Shown: positions 33,078-41,509 of the stretch, piece by piece
Position numbering within the stretch: position 1 is the stretch's first letter
Layout: each line of letters opens with the position of its first letter
Assembly (NCBI RefSeq): GCF_000695255.1
Contig: NZ_JMIB01000034.1
Span: 1 to 64,000, forward strand
Length of the DNA: 64,000 nt
Direction: 5' to 3'
From: Photobacterium galatheae
Lineage (GTDB): Bacteria; Pseudomonadota; Gammaproteobacteria; Enterobacterales; Vibrionaceae
Program-made: the position numbers and the translations under genes
Notes under the pieces: model-generated
The model's database searches: none
Told to the model about the DNA's origin: nothing
The model's input: only the letters and a program-made list of their open reading frames with translations

Positions 33078-34649
33078 ATGTATAAGACAATGCTAGGTTG
33101 CTGTATCACGTCTGCACTGGCGCTTGCCAGTGTCTCGGTCTGGGCAGAAGACGCTCAGGCGGTTGTCAGTGGAGACTATCAGGCTGCGCTGATTCAGGCG
33201 GCACCAGAAAAAGCGGTTGCGAATCAGTATATTGTTGTGCTGAAAGAGCCTGCTTTTATCGGCAATGATCAGGCTGCCCGAGCTGATTTCGTCACGCGTA
33301 CGGTGGAAAGCATGGCTGCGATGCATGCGGTGAAAGCGGCGCGGGTATTCGATGCGGCCCTGAGCGGGTTTGTCGCAGAGCTGACACCGGCTCAGGTGGC
33401 GGCTCTGCGTCAGGACGGCCAGGTTGATTATATTGAGCAGGATCAGGTGATCTCGCTGGACCCGGTTTATCCGGAGGCGATTGATGCGCAGCAGAGTAAT
33501 GCGACCTGGGGATTAGACCGGGTGGATCAGCGCAACCTGCCGCTCAATGGCAGCTATGTGGCCCAGTACAACGGTACCGGCGTCACCGCTTATGTGATCG
33601 ATACCGGGGTGACCACCACCCACAGCGAGTTTGGCGGCCGTGCCCGTTCGGGTTACGACTTTGTGGACAATGACTCCAATGCCACCGACTGTAACGGTCA
33701 TGGTACACATGTTGCCGGAACAATCGGGGGAACCACCTATGGTGTCGCCAAGAATGTCAGCATTGTGGGCGTCCGGGTGCTGAGCTGTAGTGGTTCAGGC
33801 ACCACCTCTGGCGTGATTGCCGGGGTCGACTGGGTGAAACAGAATGCGAACGGCCCGTCTGTGGCAAACATGAGTCTGGGCGGCGGGATTTCGACGGCAC
33901 TGGACAGCGCCATCAACAGTGCGATCAGCTCTGGCGTCAGCTTTATGCTGGCTGCGGGTAATGAGAATCAGGATGCCTGTAATGTGTCTCCGGCCCGTGT
34001 TGCTGCCGGTGTCACTGTCGGCTCCACCACCAGCTCGGATCAGCGTTCCAGCTTCTCGAACTGGGGTAGCTGTGTTGATCTCTTTGCACCGGGTTCATCC
34101 ATTACCTCCGCCTGGTATGACGGCAGCTATAAAACCATCAGTGGGACTTCCATGGCAACACCACATGTTGCCGGGATCGGCGCCCTGTATCTGGATGAAA
34201 ATCCGGGTCTGAGCCCATCTCAGCTCAGCCAGTTGCTGGTTCAGCGCGGCACGAGCGGCAAAGTGAGCGATACCCGCAATACGGTGAACAAGCTGGCTTA
34301 CAGCGGCACCGACAGCGATGGCGGTGATCCGGGTACGCCGACTGACGGTAAGCTGGAAAATGGCAAAGCGGTCACTGGACTGAGCGGGCAGTACGGCAGT
34401 GAGAAGCACTTCTACATTGATGTAACGGCTGGCCGTACGCTGACCGTCAGAACTTCAGGTGGCTCCGGCGATGCCGATCTGTATGTGCGATTCGGTCAGA
34501 AAGCGTCGAAAAGCAGCTGGGACTGTCGTCCGTACCGTTCGGGTAACGGTGAAACCTGTACCATCACCCCGTCAAAATCCGGCCGCTATCACGTGATGCT
34601 GCATGGCTATAACGCATACAGCGGACTGACGTTGCAGGCCAGTTTCTAA
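33078..34649 (+). CDS. Secreted subtilisin-like serine protease with PPC domain
   Basis: Extracellular alkaline protease of family S8, proteinase K-like. It has a signal peptide at 1-23 (ending VSVWA), an I9 propeptide inhibitor at about 48-128 (YIVVLKEP), and a catalytic domain at about 145-410. The triad is D175 (AYVIDTGV), H208 ([10 protein letters not shown]) and S358 ([12 protein letters not shown]). A Gly/Asp linker leads to a C-terminal pre-peptidase domain (about 430-523, [21 protein letters not shown]). Such domains are usually removed on secretion by the type II system. It resembles the alkaline serine exoproteases of vibrios. It is a single gene with its own terminator. Confidence 0.94.
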   Translation: MYKTMLGCCITSALALASVSVWAEDAQAVVSGDYQAALIQAAPEKAVANQYIVVLKEPAFIGNDQAARADFVTRTVESMAAMHAVKAARVFDAALSGFVAELTPAQVAALRQDGQVDYIEQDQVISLDPVYPEAIDAQQSNATWGLDRVDQRNLPLNGSYVAQYNGTGVTAYVIDTGVTTTHSEFGGRARSGYDFVDNDSNATDCNGHGTHVAGTIGGTTYGVAKNVSIVGVRVLSCSGSGTTSGVIAGVDWVKQNANGPSVANMSLGGGISTALDSAINSAISSGVSFMLAAGNENQDACNVSPARVAAGVTVGSTTSSDQRSSFSNWGSCVDLFAPGSSITSAWYDGSYKTISGTSMATPHVAGIGALYLDENPGLSPSQLSQLLVQRGTSGKVSDTRNTVNKLAYSGTDSDGGDPGTPTDGKLENGKAVTGLSGQYGSEKHFYIDVTAGRTLTVRTSGGSGDADLYVRFGQKASKSSWDCRPYRSGNGETCTITPSKSGRYHVMLHGYNAYSGLTLQASF

Positions 34650-34697
34650 GGCGTCCTGCATCTGAAGCGAATCGTCTTGTGTTCTATACCACTGTCT

Positions 34698-34728
34698 CGC
34701 CCCGGGCTGTCTTGCCGGGGCGTTTTTT
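34698..34728 (+). terminator. Terminator after the serine protease gene
   Basis: CGCCCCGG / CCGGGGCG stem with a 9-nt loop followed by TTTTTT, 49 nt after the stop. Confidence 0.92.
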
Positions 34729-34740
34729 ATGCCGGAGGCG

Positions 34741-35049
34741 TCATGGCTCAGTCGACATATCTTTTACCATCGATGCCAGTTGTAGCCCTGCGGCCTGTCG
34801 TTTCAGCAGATGCATCTTCATGATCAGTTGCTGGAAAACCTGCGCCTGTTGCTTTGAACTGATCGTGTGATCGGTCAGCTGGGCCGCCAGTGAGGCAAGG
34901 TCGGAAAAACCGAGCAGTTCCGCCTGCGTCTGCCAATGCCGGACGAACTGAAGGCTGTGTCTGGCTGGGGTACTCAACCCTTGGGCCAGATATCGCTCAG
35001 CCCAGGTTTGCCAGTCCTGAAGAAAAGAAGTGAGTGTCAGTTCAGTCAT
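34741..35049 (-). CDS. Hypothetical 102-residue protein at the end of the DUF4132 operon
   Basis: Not recognised. The protein is predicted to be all-helical, rich in Gln, Leu and His, with no signal peptide or membrane segment. Its start overlaps the end of the SWIM gene by 8 nt, which argues for a real, translationally coupled gene. As the last member of the unit it may be a small partner of the SWIM or VWA protein (inference). Confidence 0.6.
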   Translation of the reverse strand: MTELTLTSFLQDWQTWAERYLAQGLSTPARHSLQFVRHWQTQAELLGFSDLASLAAQLTDHTISSKQQAQVFQQLIMKMHLLKRQAAGLQLASMVKDMSTEP

Positions 35050-36676
35050 GTAGATACTCCTTCCGGGTTTCCTGAATCAAGGTGTCATTGAGGAGAGAGA
35101 TGAGCTGGAGCCGGGGGGCGTCCGACCCGATTTGCCATCGCCCGAACAGGACCATCTCGTCCGCTGAATCCCAGCGTTTCTGGATGTCAGGCGTCCATTC
35201 AGGGGCTGGTATCTCGACAGTGATTCTAGACCCGCACGGGCTCTGGCATTCGCCTCGCCATCGGTCTATGGACGGGTAAAATACAAAGGGTTGTCGGCAT
35301 TCGGAGACGACCCAACCCAGATAATCCCGGTGTGCCGGAGCTGTAGGGGCTGCAAGCCGTGCGGCCAGCCTTTGCCACTGCGCCTGGATTGATATCGCAG
35401 GGAGTTCGCTCAGCATCTGAATTGAAACGGGTTGTCCCAGTTTGAGGCTGCGGGTTTGGGAGGCATTGATACTGCCGTCCTCGCTGGTTGCACCGGCAAA
35501 TTCAAATGTCCGGAAAGTGACGGCACTGAGCGGATACGTCCCCAGCGGGCTGTCGTGAAACCCCTGATGCGGTGACCATGAGGGATCGATGCCGTGCCTG
35601 CGACTTGAAGAAACGGTATAAAAATCTGCTAACTGCGGGTCATAGCAATAGTACCGGAACCCCCGTCCGCCTTGTTGGTCATCCCAGAACACCACATGCA
35701 GACCGATGAGTGTCATCTTCGGTTGTGGACGATATAACCGGCGATGCTGGCCGGCCAGCACACTCAGCGGCTGCGGCAGCACAGGCTGACTGAGTGCATG
35801 CAGATGCAGCAGGGTTTCTGCGACTTGATCAAGCAAGCGGGTGTGGGAAGCCTGATGATATTTTTTCAGAATCTGACGCAAACTTTCAATGACACCGCTG
35901 AGCAGGGCCGCGGGTCTGGGCAGATCGGCCTGATTGAGTTCAGTGCAATACCCGGCCCCCTGATCGACCTGTGTTTGCAGCAGTTCGGCGGTGCCGGTCT
36001 GTGTCAGGGTCTGGAGCCAGTTGAGGACGCTGCTGACAAGTTCGGCTTGTTCTGGGTTCAGGGTATCGAATGCAGCTTCTGATTCTGCCGAAAAAGTGTT
36101 GTGTGTTATGGAAAGCATCAGGATTGCCAGCGCGCGGTGCACACAGGCGGTCTCTTTACAGCTGCAGAGTACAGCAGACCATTCGCCGGTGGCGGGCAGA
36201 TGCAGCAGATAGGATTTCTGACTTTGCAGGGTCACATTCACGACGCAATGGTCGGTCTGCGGCTCAAAAGTGACCAGCGCGCCTTTCTGGTAAAGCTTGA
36301 TCGCCTGCGTGGCATTGCCGCGGCCATAAGTCTGATCGAGCGCTTCTCGTGATGTAATACACCAGCGTTCGGGCTGAAATGGCTCTGCGGGCGGCGCTGT
36401 TTCGTTTTCGTTCAGTTCACGCAGCTTCAGCAGAAAGGCAAGCTGGTGGACACAACTGCCCAGGGTGCCGCACTGGCAACTGAACTGTGCCAGATCGGTG
36501 TCTGCTAAAGTCACGTCAAAGTTGTCGATGCTGAGGGTCAGCGGCAGTGACGGATCAGCCGGTGAAATGCCCGGATGTTTGTCCGCGATTTTCCCGGCTC
36601 GTCGGAACAGCCCTTTGCTGGTCCAGTTGATCAGGTATTCGTCGGTTAACTGGCGTGTCCAGTCAGATAAGCTCAT
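35042..36676 (-). CDS. yehQ: SWIM zinc-finger protein, YehQ-like
   Basis: A 544-residue protein with a compact SWIM-type zinc finger near residue 64 (CQCGTLGSCVH, CxC-x5-CxH) and a second similar cluster near residue 170 (CSCKETACVH, CxC-x4-CxH). The remainder is mixed and contains no enzyme motif that I recognise. SWIM fingers bind DNA or protein. Its position downstream of MoxR, DUF5682 and VWA genes matches yehQ of E. coli. It lies 33 bp after the VWA gene. Symbol by operon position and domain. Confidence 0.78.
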   Translation of the reverse strand: MSLSDWTRQLTDEYLINWTSKGLFRRAGKIADKHPGISPADPSLPLTLSIDNFDVTLADTDLAQFSCQCGTLGSCVHQLAFLLKLRELNENETAPPAEPFQPERWCITSREALDQTYGRGNATQAIKLYQKGALVTFEPQTDHCVVNVTLQSQKSYLLHLPATGEWSAVLCSCKETACVHRALAILMLSITHNTFSAESEAAFDTLNPEQAELVSSVLNWLQTLTQTGTAELLQTQVDQGAGYCTELNQADLPRPAALLSGVIESLRQILKKYHQASHTRLLDQVAETLLHLHALSQPVLPQPLSVLAGQHRRLYRPQPKMTLIGLHVVFWDDQQGGRGFRYYCYDPQLADFYTVSSSRRHGIDPSWSPHQGFHDSPLGTYPLSAVTFRTFEFAGATSEDGSINASQTRSLKLGQPVSIQMLSELPAISIQAQWQRLAARLAAPTAPAHRDYLGWVVSECRQPFVFYPSIDRWRGECQSPCGSRITVEIPAPEWTPDIQKRWDSADEMVLFGRWQIGSDAPRLQLISLLNDTLIQETRKEYLHD

Positions 36677-36709
36677 GGTGTCTTTCTCTTATCTCAGTTG
36701 TGCTTCAGG

Positions 36710-37828
36710 CTATCGAATGACATCGGCGACCCATTGACTCAGGTTTTCCGGCGTCATAGATGCGATTGGCATGTCCATTTTCAGCAAGCGATCAATGATG
36801 TGGTGGTCGTAACTGGCCGCCCCGTTTGAATCCATGGCGGTGAGGCCAAGCAAGGTCACACCGGCCTCCTGCATTTTCGCGACCTGATGATACAGATTGG
36901 TTGGGGAGCCCCCTTCATAGAAATCGCTGATCAGCACGACAATGGAACGGTGCGGCTGGGTGATCTGTTCCCGGGTATATTGCATCGCTTTGCCAATATC
37001 GGTGCCGCCGCCCAGTTGAACAGACAGCAGATTTCGGACCGGATCATCAATAAATTCCGACATGTCGACCACCCGGGTATCGAACAGCACCAGCCGGACT
37101 TTCAGAACCGATAATCGGCAGAAAATAGCGGCGACCACAGTGGCGTGGATCAGATTGTTGAGCATGGAACCGCTCTGATCCACCACAAGGTGAATGTCCC
37201 AGCACACCTGGCTGACCTGGCTTTGGTAGAAAAACATGCGTTCCGGCAGGAGAGCTTGTTCGTCTGGCTGATAGTGCTTGAGGTTTCGCATCAGGCTGCT
37301 GCGCCAGTCCGTCAGGGCGACCGGCATTTTCCGGCTGCTTCGAAAAGGTGTGCGCTGGCGGGCAAAGGGCGACTGTACCGGCTGCGCCAGAACTTCTTCC
37401 AGTTCAGCACAAACCTGAGCCACAATGGCTTCGATTTCTTTTTCCAGAGAGGCTGGGATTTGTGCACGAAACGCCAGAATTGTCTGCAATAGTCCGATAT
37501 TCGGTTTCATGGCAGCCAGAATCTCTTTATCCAGCAATAACTCCTGAAGGCCGTACCGTTCAATCCCTTCTTTTTGCAGGATTTCGGCAGCCGGAACCGG
37601 GAAAGCTTTCCGGACCTGATTGAGCCAGGTCACGGGTCTTGGCATCCCGGAAACGGTGCCTCCCTGCAGGCCGTTTCCTTGCTGGCCGCCACCCCGGCCC
37701 TGATACTCATGGGCGTACAGGGTGTCGAGGCATTCATCCCGCGCTGTATCTTCGCCGGATAGCGCGTGCGGATGGGCACTGCCCAGGATTAGCCGCCAGC
37801 GTCGGGACAGTTCATCGTGTGTATTCAT
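36710..37828 (-). CDS. yehP: VWA-domain protein, YehP-like
   Basis: A 372-residue protein with a helical N-terminal half and a von Willebrand factor A domain from about residue 208. The metal-binding MIDAS site is complete: D217-Q-S219-G-S221 and T276 in GGGTDIG, then Asp in LISDFYEGG. In MoxR systems such proteins are the adaptors of the AAA+ ATPase. The ATG at 37828 overlaps the stop of the DUF5682 gene as ATGA; the longer frame back to 37954 would run into that gene and is rejected. Confidence 0.85.
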   Translation of the reverse strand: MNTHDELSRRWRLILGSAHPHALSGEDTARDECLDTLYAHEYQGRGGGQQGNGLQGGTVSGMPRPVTWLNQVRKAFPVPAAEILQKEGIERYGLQELLLDKEILAAMKPNIGLLQTILAFRAQIPASLEKEIEAIVAQVCAELEEVLAQPVQSPFARQRTPFRSSRKMPVALTDWRSSLMRNLKHYQPDEQALLPERMFFYQSQVSQVCWDIHLVVDQSGSMLNNLIHATVVAAIFCRLSVLKVRLVLFDTRVVDMSEFIDDPVRNLLSVQLGGGTDIGKAMQYTREQITQPHRSIVVLISDFYEGGSPTNLYHQVAKMQEAGVTLLGLTAMDSNGAASYDHHIIDRLLKMDMPIASMTPENLSQWVADVIR

Positions 37829-40293
37829 TTGTTCATCCCCCAATGGATCTGGCTGGTGCGCCATTGCTCCCGTAGCTGTTGTGCAGCCAGCAGTGTGTCT
37901 TGCGAAACGGCCGGGATTTGCGCAGGCAAATTGAGGTGGGTTTCCCAGATGCAAATCTGGCTGAATTCAGCGACTTCCCGGGGGGTTAGCTGGGTAAATG
38001 CCCGCCGCAGGGCCGGAAGACAGGTGAGAAAGCTGGTTTCATCAAGTTGCGACAGCTGATGATTCAGTGCCGACAGCATCGGATCAGGCTGCAGGAGCTG
38101 ACTTTTGTTGGTCGTCAGCAGGCCGGAGAGGAAATCGCCGACGGCTTCGGGTTCGCTGTGCTGCCGGGAAAACGCTTGTGCCAGACAATCTTCCAGTGAA
38201 TCGGTTAACTGGTCGTGGCGAATCAAAACCCCGGCACAGGCACCGATCAGCCCTGCTGAATCGGACAGACGATAGCAGGCTTCGATCGCATCCATGAAGT
38301 AGGTTGCCGGACAGAGCGTCGGATACTGGCGCGTCATGAAAGACAGATCGGCAATCCAGCCGGCGCTGGCTTCTGTTGCGTAGCTGTTGTCGATACGTGG
38401 CAGCCGGGCGCAGAGCCGAATAAAGGTGTGCCGGATTAATCCCGCCAGATCGTCGGTGGAAACAGTGCTGAAAATCCCGCCGCCGTGGCAGCAGGTCAGT
38501 AAGATCTGCAGAGACTGATGCAGGGCTGAGAGGTTGGTTTCCTGTTCCAGCAGTTGCTGAACCCGGTGAAATATCGGGCGCAGCCATTGCTGGATACCCA
38601 TCTGCATGGCCTGAAGCAGCAGGGATACCATGTCAATGGAGCCTGGGTCATCTTGCTCAAATGCGACTTGCAGCTTGTTGCGGGCTGCATCCACAATACT
38701 GGCCCCCAGATGGCTGGATTCGATCAGCGCAGCGTCCGTTTCGGTCTGCCACTGGCACTGCCATCGCTCCCGGACCAGATGGAGTGATGCCGGATCGCTG
38801 ACATCCGGACCAGCCATCAGACGGGCATACGGGATAGTGAGAAAACGCAGCCGATGCAGAAACTGAGACACTGCCCGATGTTTGGGTTTGCGGTAAATCG
38901 ACAGATCTTTTTTCACCGCGCCAGCCTGAAAATTGGTTGGCAGACCGAGCTGGGTTGTGAGCAGGCGGAAATCCTGGATCAACGGCGCGACCGGCAGTCC
39001 GGGAGGCACGTGGCCAATAGCTGTCACATCAAAGTAATCATCCAGCCACTGGCGGAAAAAGGTGTCTGAAGGCTGGTGGGACTTCAGCAAAGTTGCGGTC
39101 AACGATTCTCTGAGTTCGGAGCGCCCGGCCGGAATGCCGCGTAAGTTTGCCAGTTGCTGGCTCATCACCAGTGCGTCGGTCAGTTGCGGCAGAGCGACGG
39201 GATAGTTTTTCTGCTGCAGGAAGGTCATGAACCCGGTCGTCAGATCCGTGTGGTAGCGGCGTGTGAAATCTTCAGGCAGTGGCCCCGGTTGCCGGGACAG
39301 GCGCTGCCAGAGCTGTTGATAATAGCCGCAGTCTGTCAGCCCTGCCGGATAGCCGTGTTTTTTACTGAATCGGCTCAATGCATAAGGGATCAGGTGGGAG
39401 CCGGATTCCCAGTGTTCGGGCAATGGCTGGGGGGCTGGCACCGATATCGGTTCCGGTATCGGTTTCGGTGACAAATCGTCGGACGCCAGAAAGTGCGCAA
39501 TTCCCAGGCAGTGATAGCCGCCACAGACCACCAGCACCCGCTTGCCTTCAGTCAGATAAGGCCGGATCTGCTGCGCCATGAACTGTTCACGCTGCAAAGT
39601 TTCCGGGTCGCTGTCGACAGAAAGGTTTCGCATCAGCAGGCAAAAGTGATGCATCTGCGAGAAGAATTCATTCGGGGAAGCCTCACCCGCAGATTCGAAA
39701 TGGCGATCCCACCACTGATCGAAGTCGTCACAATCGCTTTCAGCCAGCAGGGCCGAGAGATATTCGCCTTCTTCTAATTTTCTGTTGTCGTACAGTAACT
39801 GATCCCGTTCAGTGTCTGCTGCTGCGCCGGGCATCCGGGCGGCATAGGGTAAATCTATAAACTGACAGGGCACCTGCGCCTGTTTGGCCAGTTGGATAGC
39901 CTGCCATTCCGGCGACATCTCTGCGAACGGAATAAAGACCCGGCTCGCCTTCAACTGACGTGTCGCAGCGGGTTCGTCAGCATCAGGGGCGGGCTCAGCC
40001 GAAGCGACTCGCTCAGACGCGGTCTTTGGCGGCGTGGTCTCTGGCGATGTGCTCTCCCGGAGATAACTGTAAATCGCCAGCGGCAGTTGCGTCTGATCAT
40101 CTTGCAGAAACGGGATCAGAAAACTGGCATCGTGCGGCCCTTCAATCAGCACCACGTCGGGTTGGTGCTGTCTGAACAGACGACCAAGCTGCCAGCTGCA
40201 CATCGGGCTGTGGTGGCGCACCGGCGCCCAGATCAGCTGCGGGTCAGCCCGGAGCGCTGTCAGACACGTCTGTAATCCGGACGATTCAGCCAT
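37825..40293 (-). CDS. yehM: DUF5682 protein, YehM-like
   Basis: An 822-residue protein of unknown function. Near the N terminus it has APVRHHSPMCSWQLGRLF followed by DVVLIEGPHD (Glu51), and further on VVCGGYHCLGIAHFL. The EGPHD and GGYH pair recalls the TraB/ChaN/EreA-type fold (inference). The C-terminal half is helical. It is the constant partner of MoxR and VWA genes in this module (yehM in E. coli). It overlaps the MoxR gene by 8 nt at its start and the VWA gene at its stop. Confidence 0.82.
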   Translation of the reverse strand: MAESSGLQTCLTALRADPQLIWAPVRHHSPMCSWQLGRLFRQHQPDVVLIEGPHDASFLIPFLQDDQTQLPLAIYSYLRESTSPETTPPKTASERVASAEPAPDADEPAATRQLKASRVFIPFAEMSPEWQAIQLAKQAQVPCQFIDLPYAARMPGAAADTERDQLLYDNRKLEEGEYLSALLAESDCDDFDQWWDRHFESAGEASPNEFFSQMHHFCLLMRNLSVDSDPETLQREQFMAQQIRPYLTEGKRVLVVCGGYHCLGIAHFLASDDLSPKPIPEPISVPAPQPLPEHWESGSHLIPYALSRFSKKHGYPAGLTDCGYYQQLWQRLSRQPGPLPEDFTRRYHTDLTTGFMTFLQQKNYPVALPQLTDALVMSQQLANLRGIPAGRSELRESLTATLLKSHQPSDTFFRQWLDDYFDVTAIGHVPPGLPVAPLIQDFRLLTTQLGLPTNFQAGAVKKDLSIYRKPKHRAVSQFLHRLRFLTIPYARLMAGPDVSDPASLHLVRERWQCQWQTETDAALIESSHLGASIVDAARNKLQVAFEQDDPGSIDMVSLLLQAMQMGIQQWLRPIFHRVQQLLEQETNLSALHQSLQILLTCCHGGGIFSTVSTDDLAGLIRHTFIRLCARLPRIDNSYATEASAGWIADLSFMTRQYPTLCPATYFMDAIEACYRLSDSAGLIGACAGVLIRHDQLTDSLEDCLAQAFSRQHSEPEAVGDFLSGLLTTNKSQLLQPDPMLSALNHQLSQLDETSFLTCLPALRRAFTQLTPREVAEFSQICIWETHLNLPAQIPAVSQDTLLAAQQLREQWRTSQIHWGMNK

Positions 40294-41383
40294 GGTTCTG
40301 ACACCCGTCCAGAAACGCCTGCCACTGAGGTTCGTCTGCCCGTTTCCGTTTGATCACCCGAATGTAGTCGTCAAAACATTCACGGTCTTTCTCATTGTCT
40401 TTGATGATGGTCCCGAGCATAAAGGCGGGCAGATGGGCTGCGGAGACCTGTTGATCCCCGAAATAGTGACTGCTGATGGCCGCGTTGTAGGCGACGTTGA
40501 TCGCTTCGGCCAGTGACAGCAGGGTCGTTGGTGACGTCACCGCCAGTCCGGAGACTTTGCCACTGCGCAGCTCGTCAAAGACGGTGATCAGCAGTTCTGT
40601 AGTGTCCTGATCAATCTGAATGTCCAGCGCATCTTGCTGAAGACGGCGGTTCACCTGCGTCATCACCAGTTCCGTCTTTTGTTTTTTGGTACTGATAGGT
40701 TGCAGCGTTTCAAAGTTGAAGCGGCGTTTCAGTGCCGAAGACATCTGGTTTACACCCCGATCATGGAGATTGGCGGTGGCGATGATGTTAAAGCCGGGCT
40801 GGGACAGCATGTAGGCTTCATCGCTGTCTTTGAGTTCCGGGATTTGCAGGATGCGGTCAGACATCACCGGGATCAGGTTGTCCTGAACCTCGGTCGGGCA
40901 GCGGGTAATTTCCTCAAACCGCATCAATCGGCCCTGTTGCATCGCGTGAAAAAGCGGGCCGGGCACCATGGCATCCAGACTCGGGCCATCTTTCAGCAGT
41001 GCGGCGTAGTTCCAGCTGTAGCGGATATTCTCTTCAAACAGTCCGGCACTGCCCTGGACGGTCAGGGTACTCTGGCCGGAAATTGCGGCAGCAAGCAATT
41101 CTGACAGCAAGGACTTCGCGGTGCCCGGCTCGCCGACCAGCATCAGCCCCTGCTGGCTCATCAGGGTCACAATGGCACGCTCGACGACGGCGTCGTTGCC
41201 GTAAATTTTTCGGCTGATGGTGGTGCCCTGAACCGGCTCATTGTTGCTGCCGAGAATGAAGGTACGGACCATGCGCGGGCTGAGTTGCCAGCCTGTCGGC
41301 TTCTGGCCCTGATCGGCTTTGCGCAGCGCAGCCAGCTCTGTGGCATGGAGGGTTTCTGCGGGGAGTCGTTGTACGTTTTGCAT
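40286..41383 (-). CDS. yehL: MoxR-type AAA+ ATPase, YehL-like
   Basis: A 365-residue AAA+ ATPase of the MoxR group. Walker A is GEPGTAKS at residues 84-91, Walker B-like RLMRFEEIT follows at about 152-160, and the sensor region is ATANLHDRGVNQMSSALKRRF. The ATG at 41383 gives a normal MoxR N terminus; the frame back to 41446 has no better site. MoxR ATPases usually act with a VWA protein to remodel or load cofactors onto clients; the VWA partner lies two genes downstream. Confidence 0.88.
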   Translation of the reverse strand: MQNVQRLPAETLHATELAALRKADQGQKPTGWQLSPRMVRTFILGSNNEPVQGTTISRKIYGNDAVVERAIVTLMSQQGLMLVGEPGTAKSLLSELLAAAISGQSTLTVQGSAGLFEENIRYSWNYAALLKDGPSLDAMVPGPLFHAMQQGRLMRFEEITRCPTEVQDNLIPVMSDRILQIPELKDSDEAYMLSQPGFNIIATANLHDRGVNQMSSALKRRFNFETLQPISTKKQKTELVMTQVNRRLQQDALDIQIDQDTTELLITVFDELRSGKVSGLAVTSPTTLLSLAEAINVAYNAAISSHYFGDQQVSAAHLPAFMLGTIIKDNEKDRECFDDYIRVIKRKRADEPQWQAFLDGCQNHG

Positions 41384-41471
41384 CGGTTTCTCTCGTCGGA
41401 AAAGGCTGTGGTGAATGCGTGCTTTATCACAGCCGTGATTTGTCAAAATTGCTATTTGTCAAAATAAAGAA

Positions 41472-41498
41472 CTGCCAGTCCTGTGGCGTGGCTGGCAG
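41472..41498 (-). terminator. Stem-loop after DUF4132 copy C
   Basis: On the minus strand CTGCCAG-N13-CTGGCAG is followed by TTCTTTATTTTG, 11 nt after the stop at 41510. Its U-rich tail makes it the most terminator-like of the three DUF4132 stem-loops. It separates the three large genes from the MoxR gene. Confidence 0.6.
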
Positions 41499-41509
41499 CC
41501 CGGTTCGGG

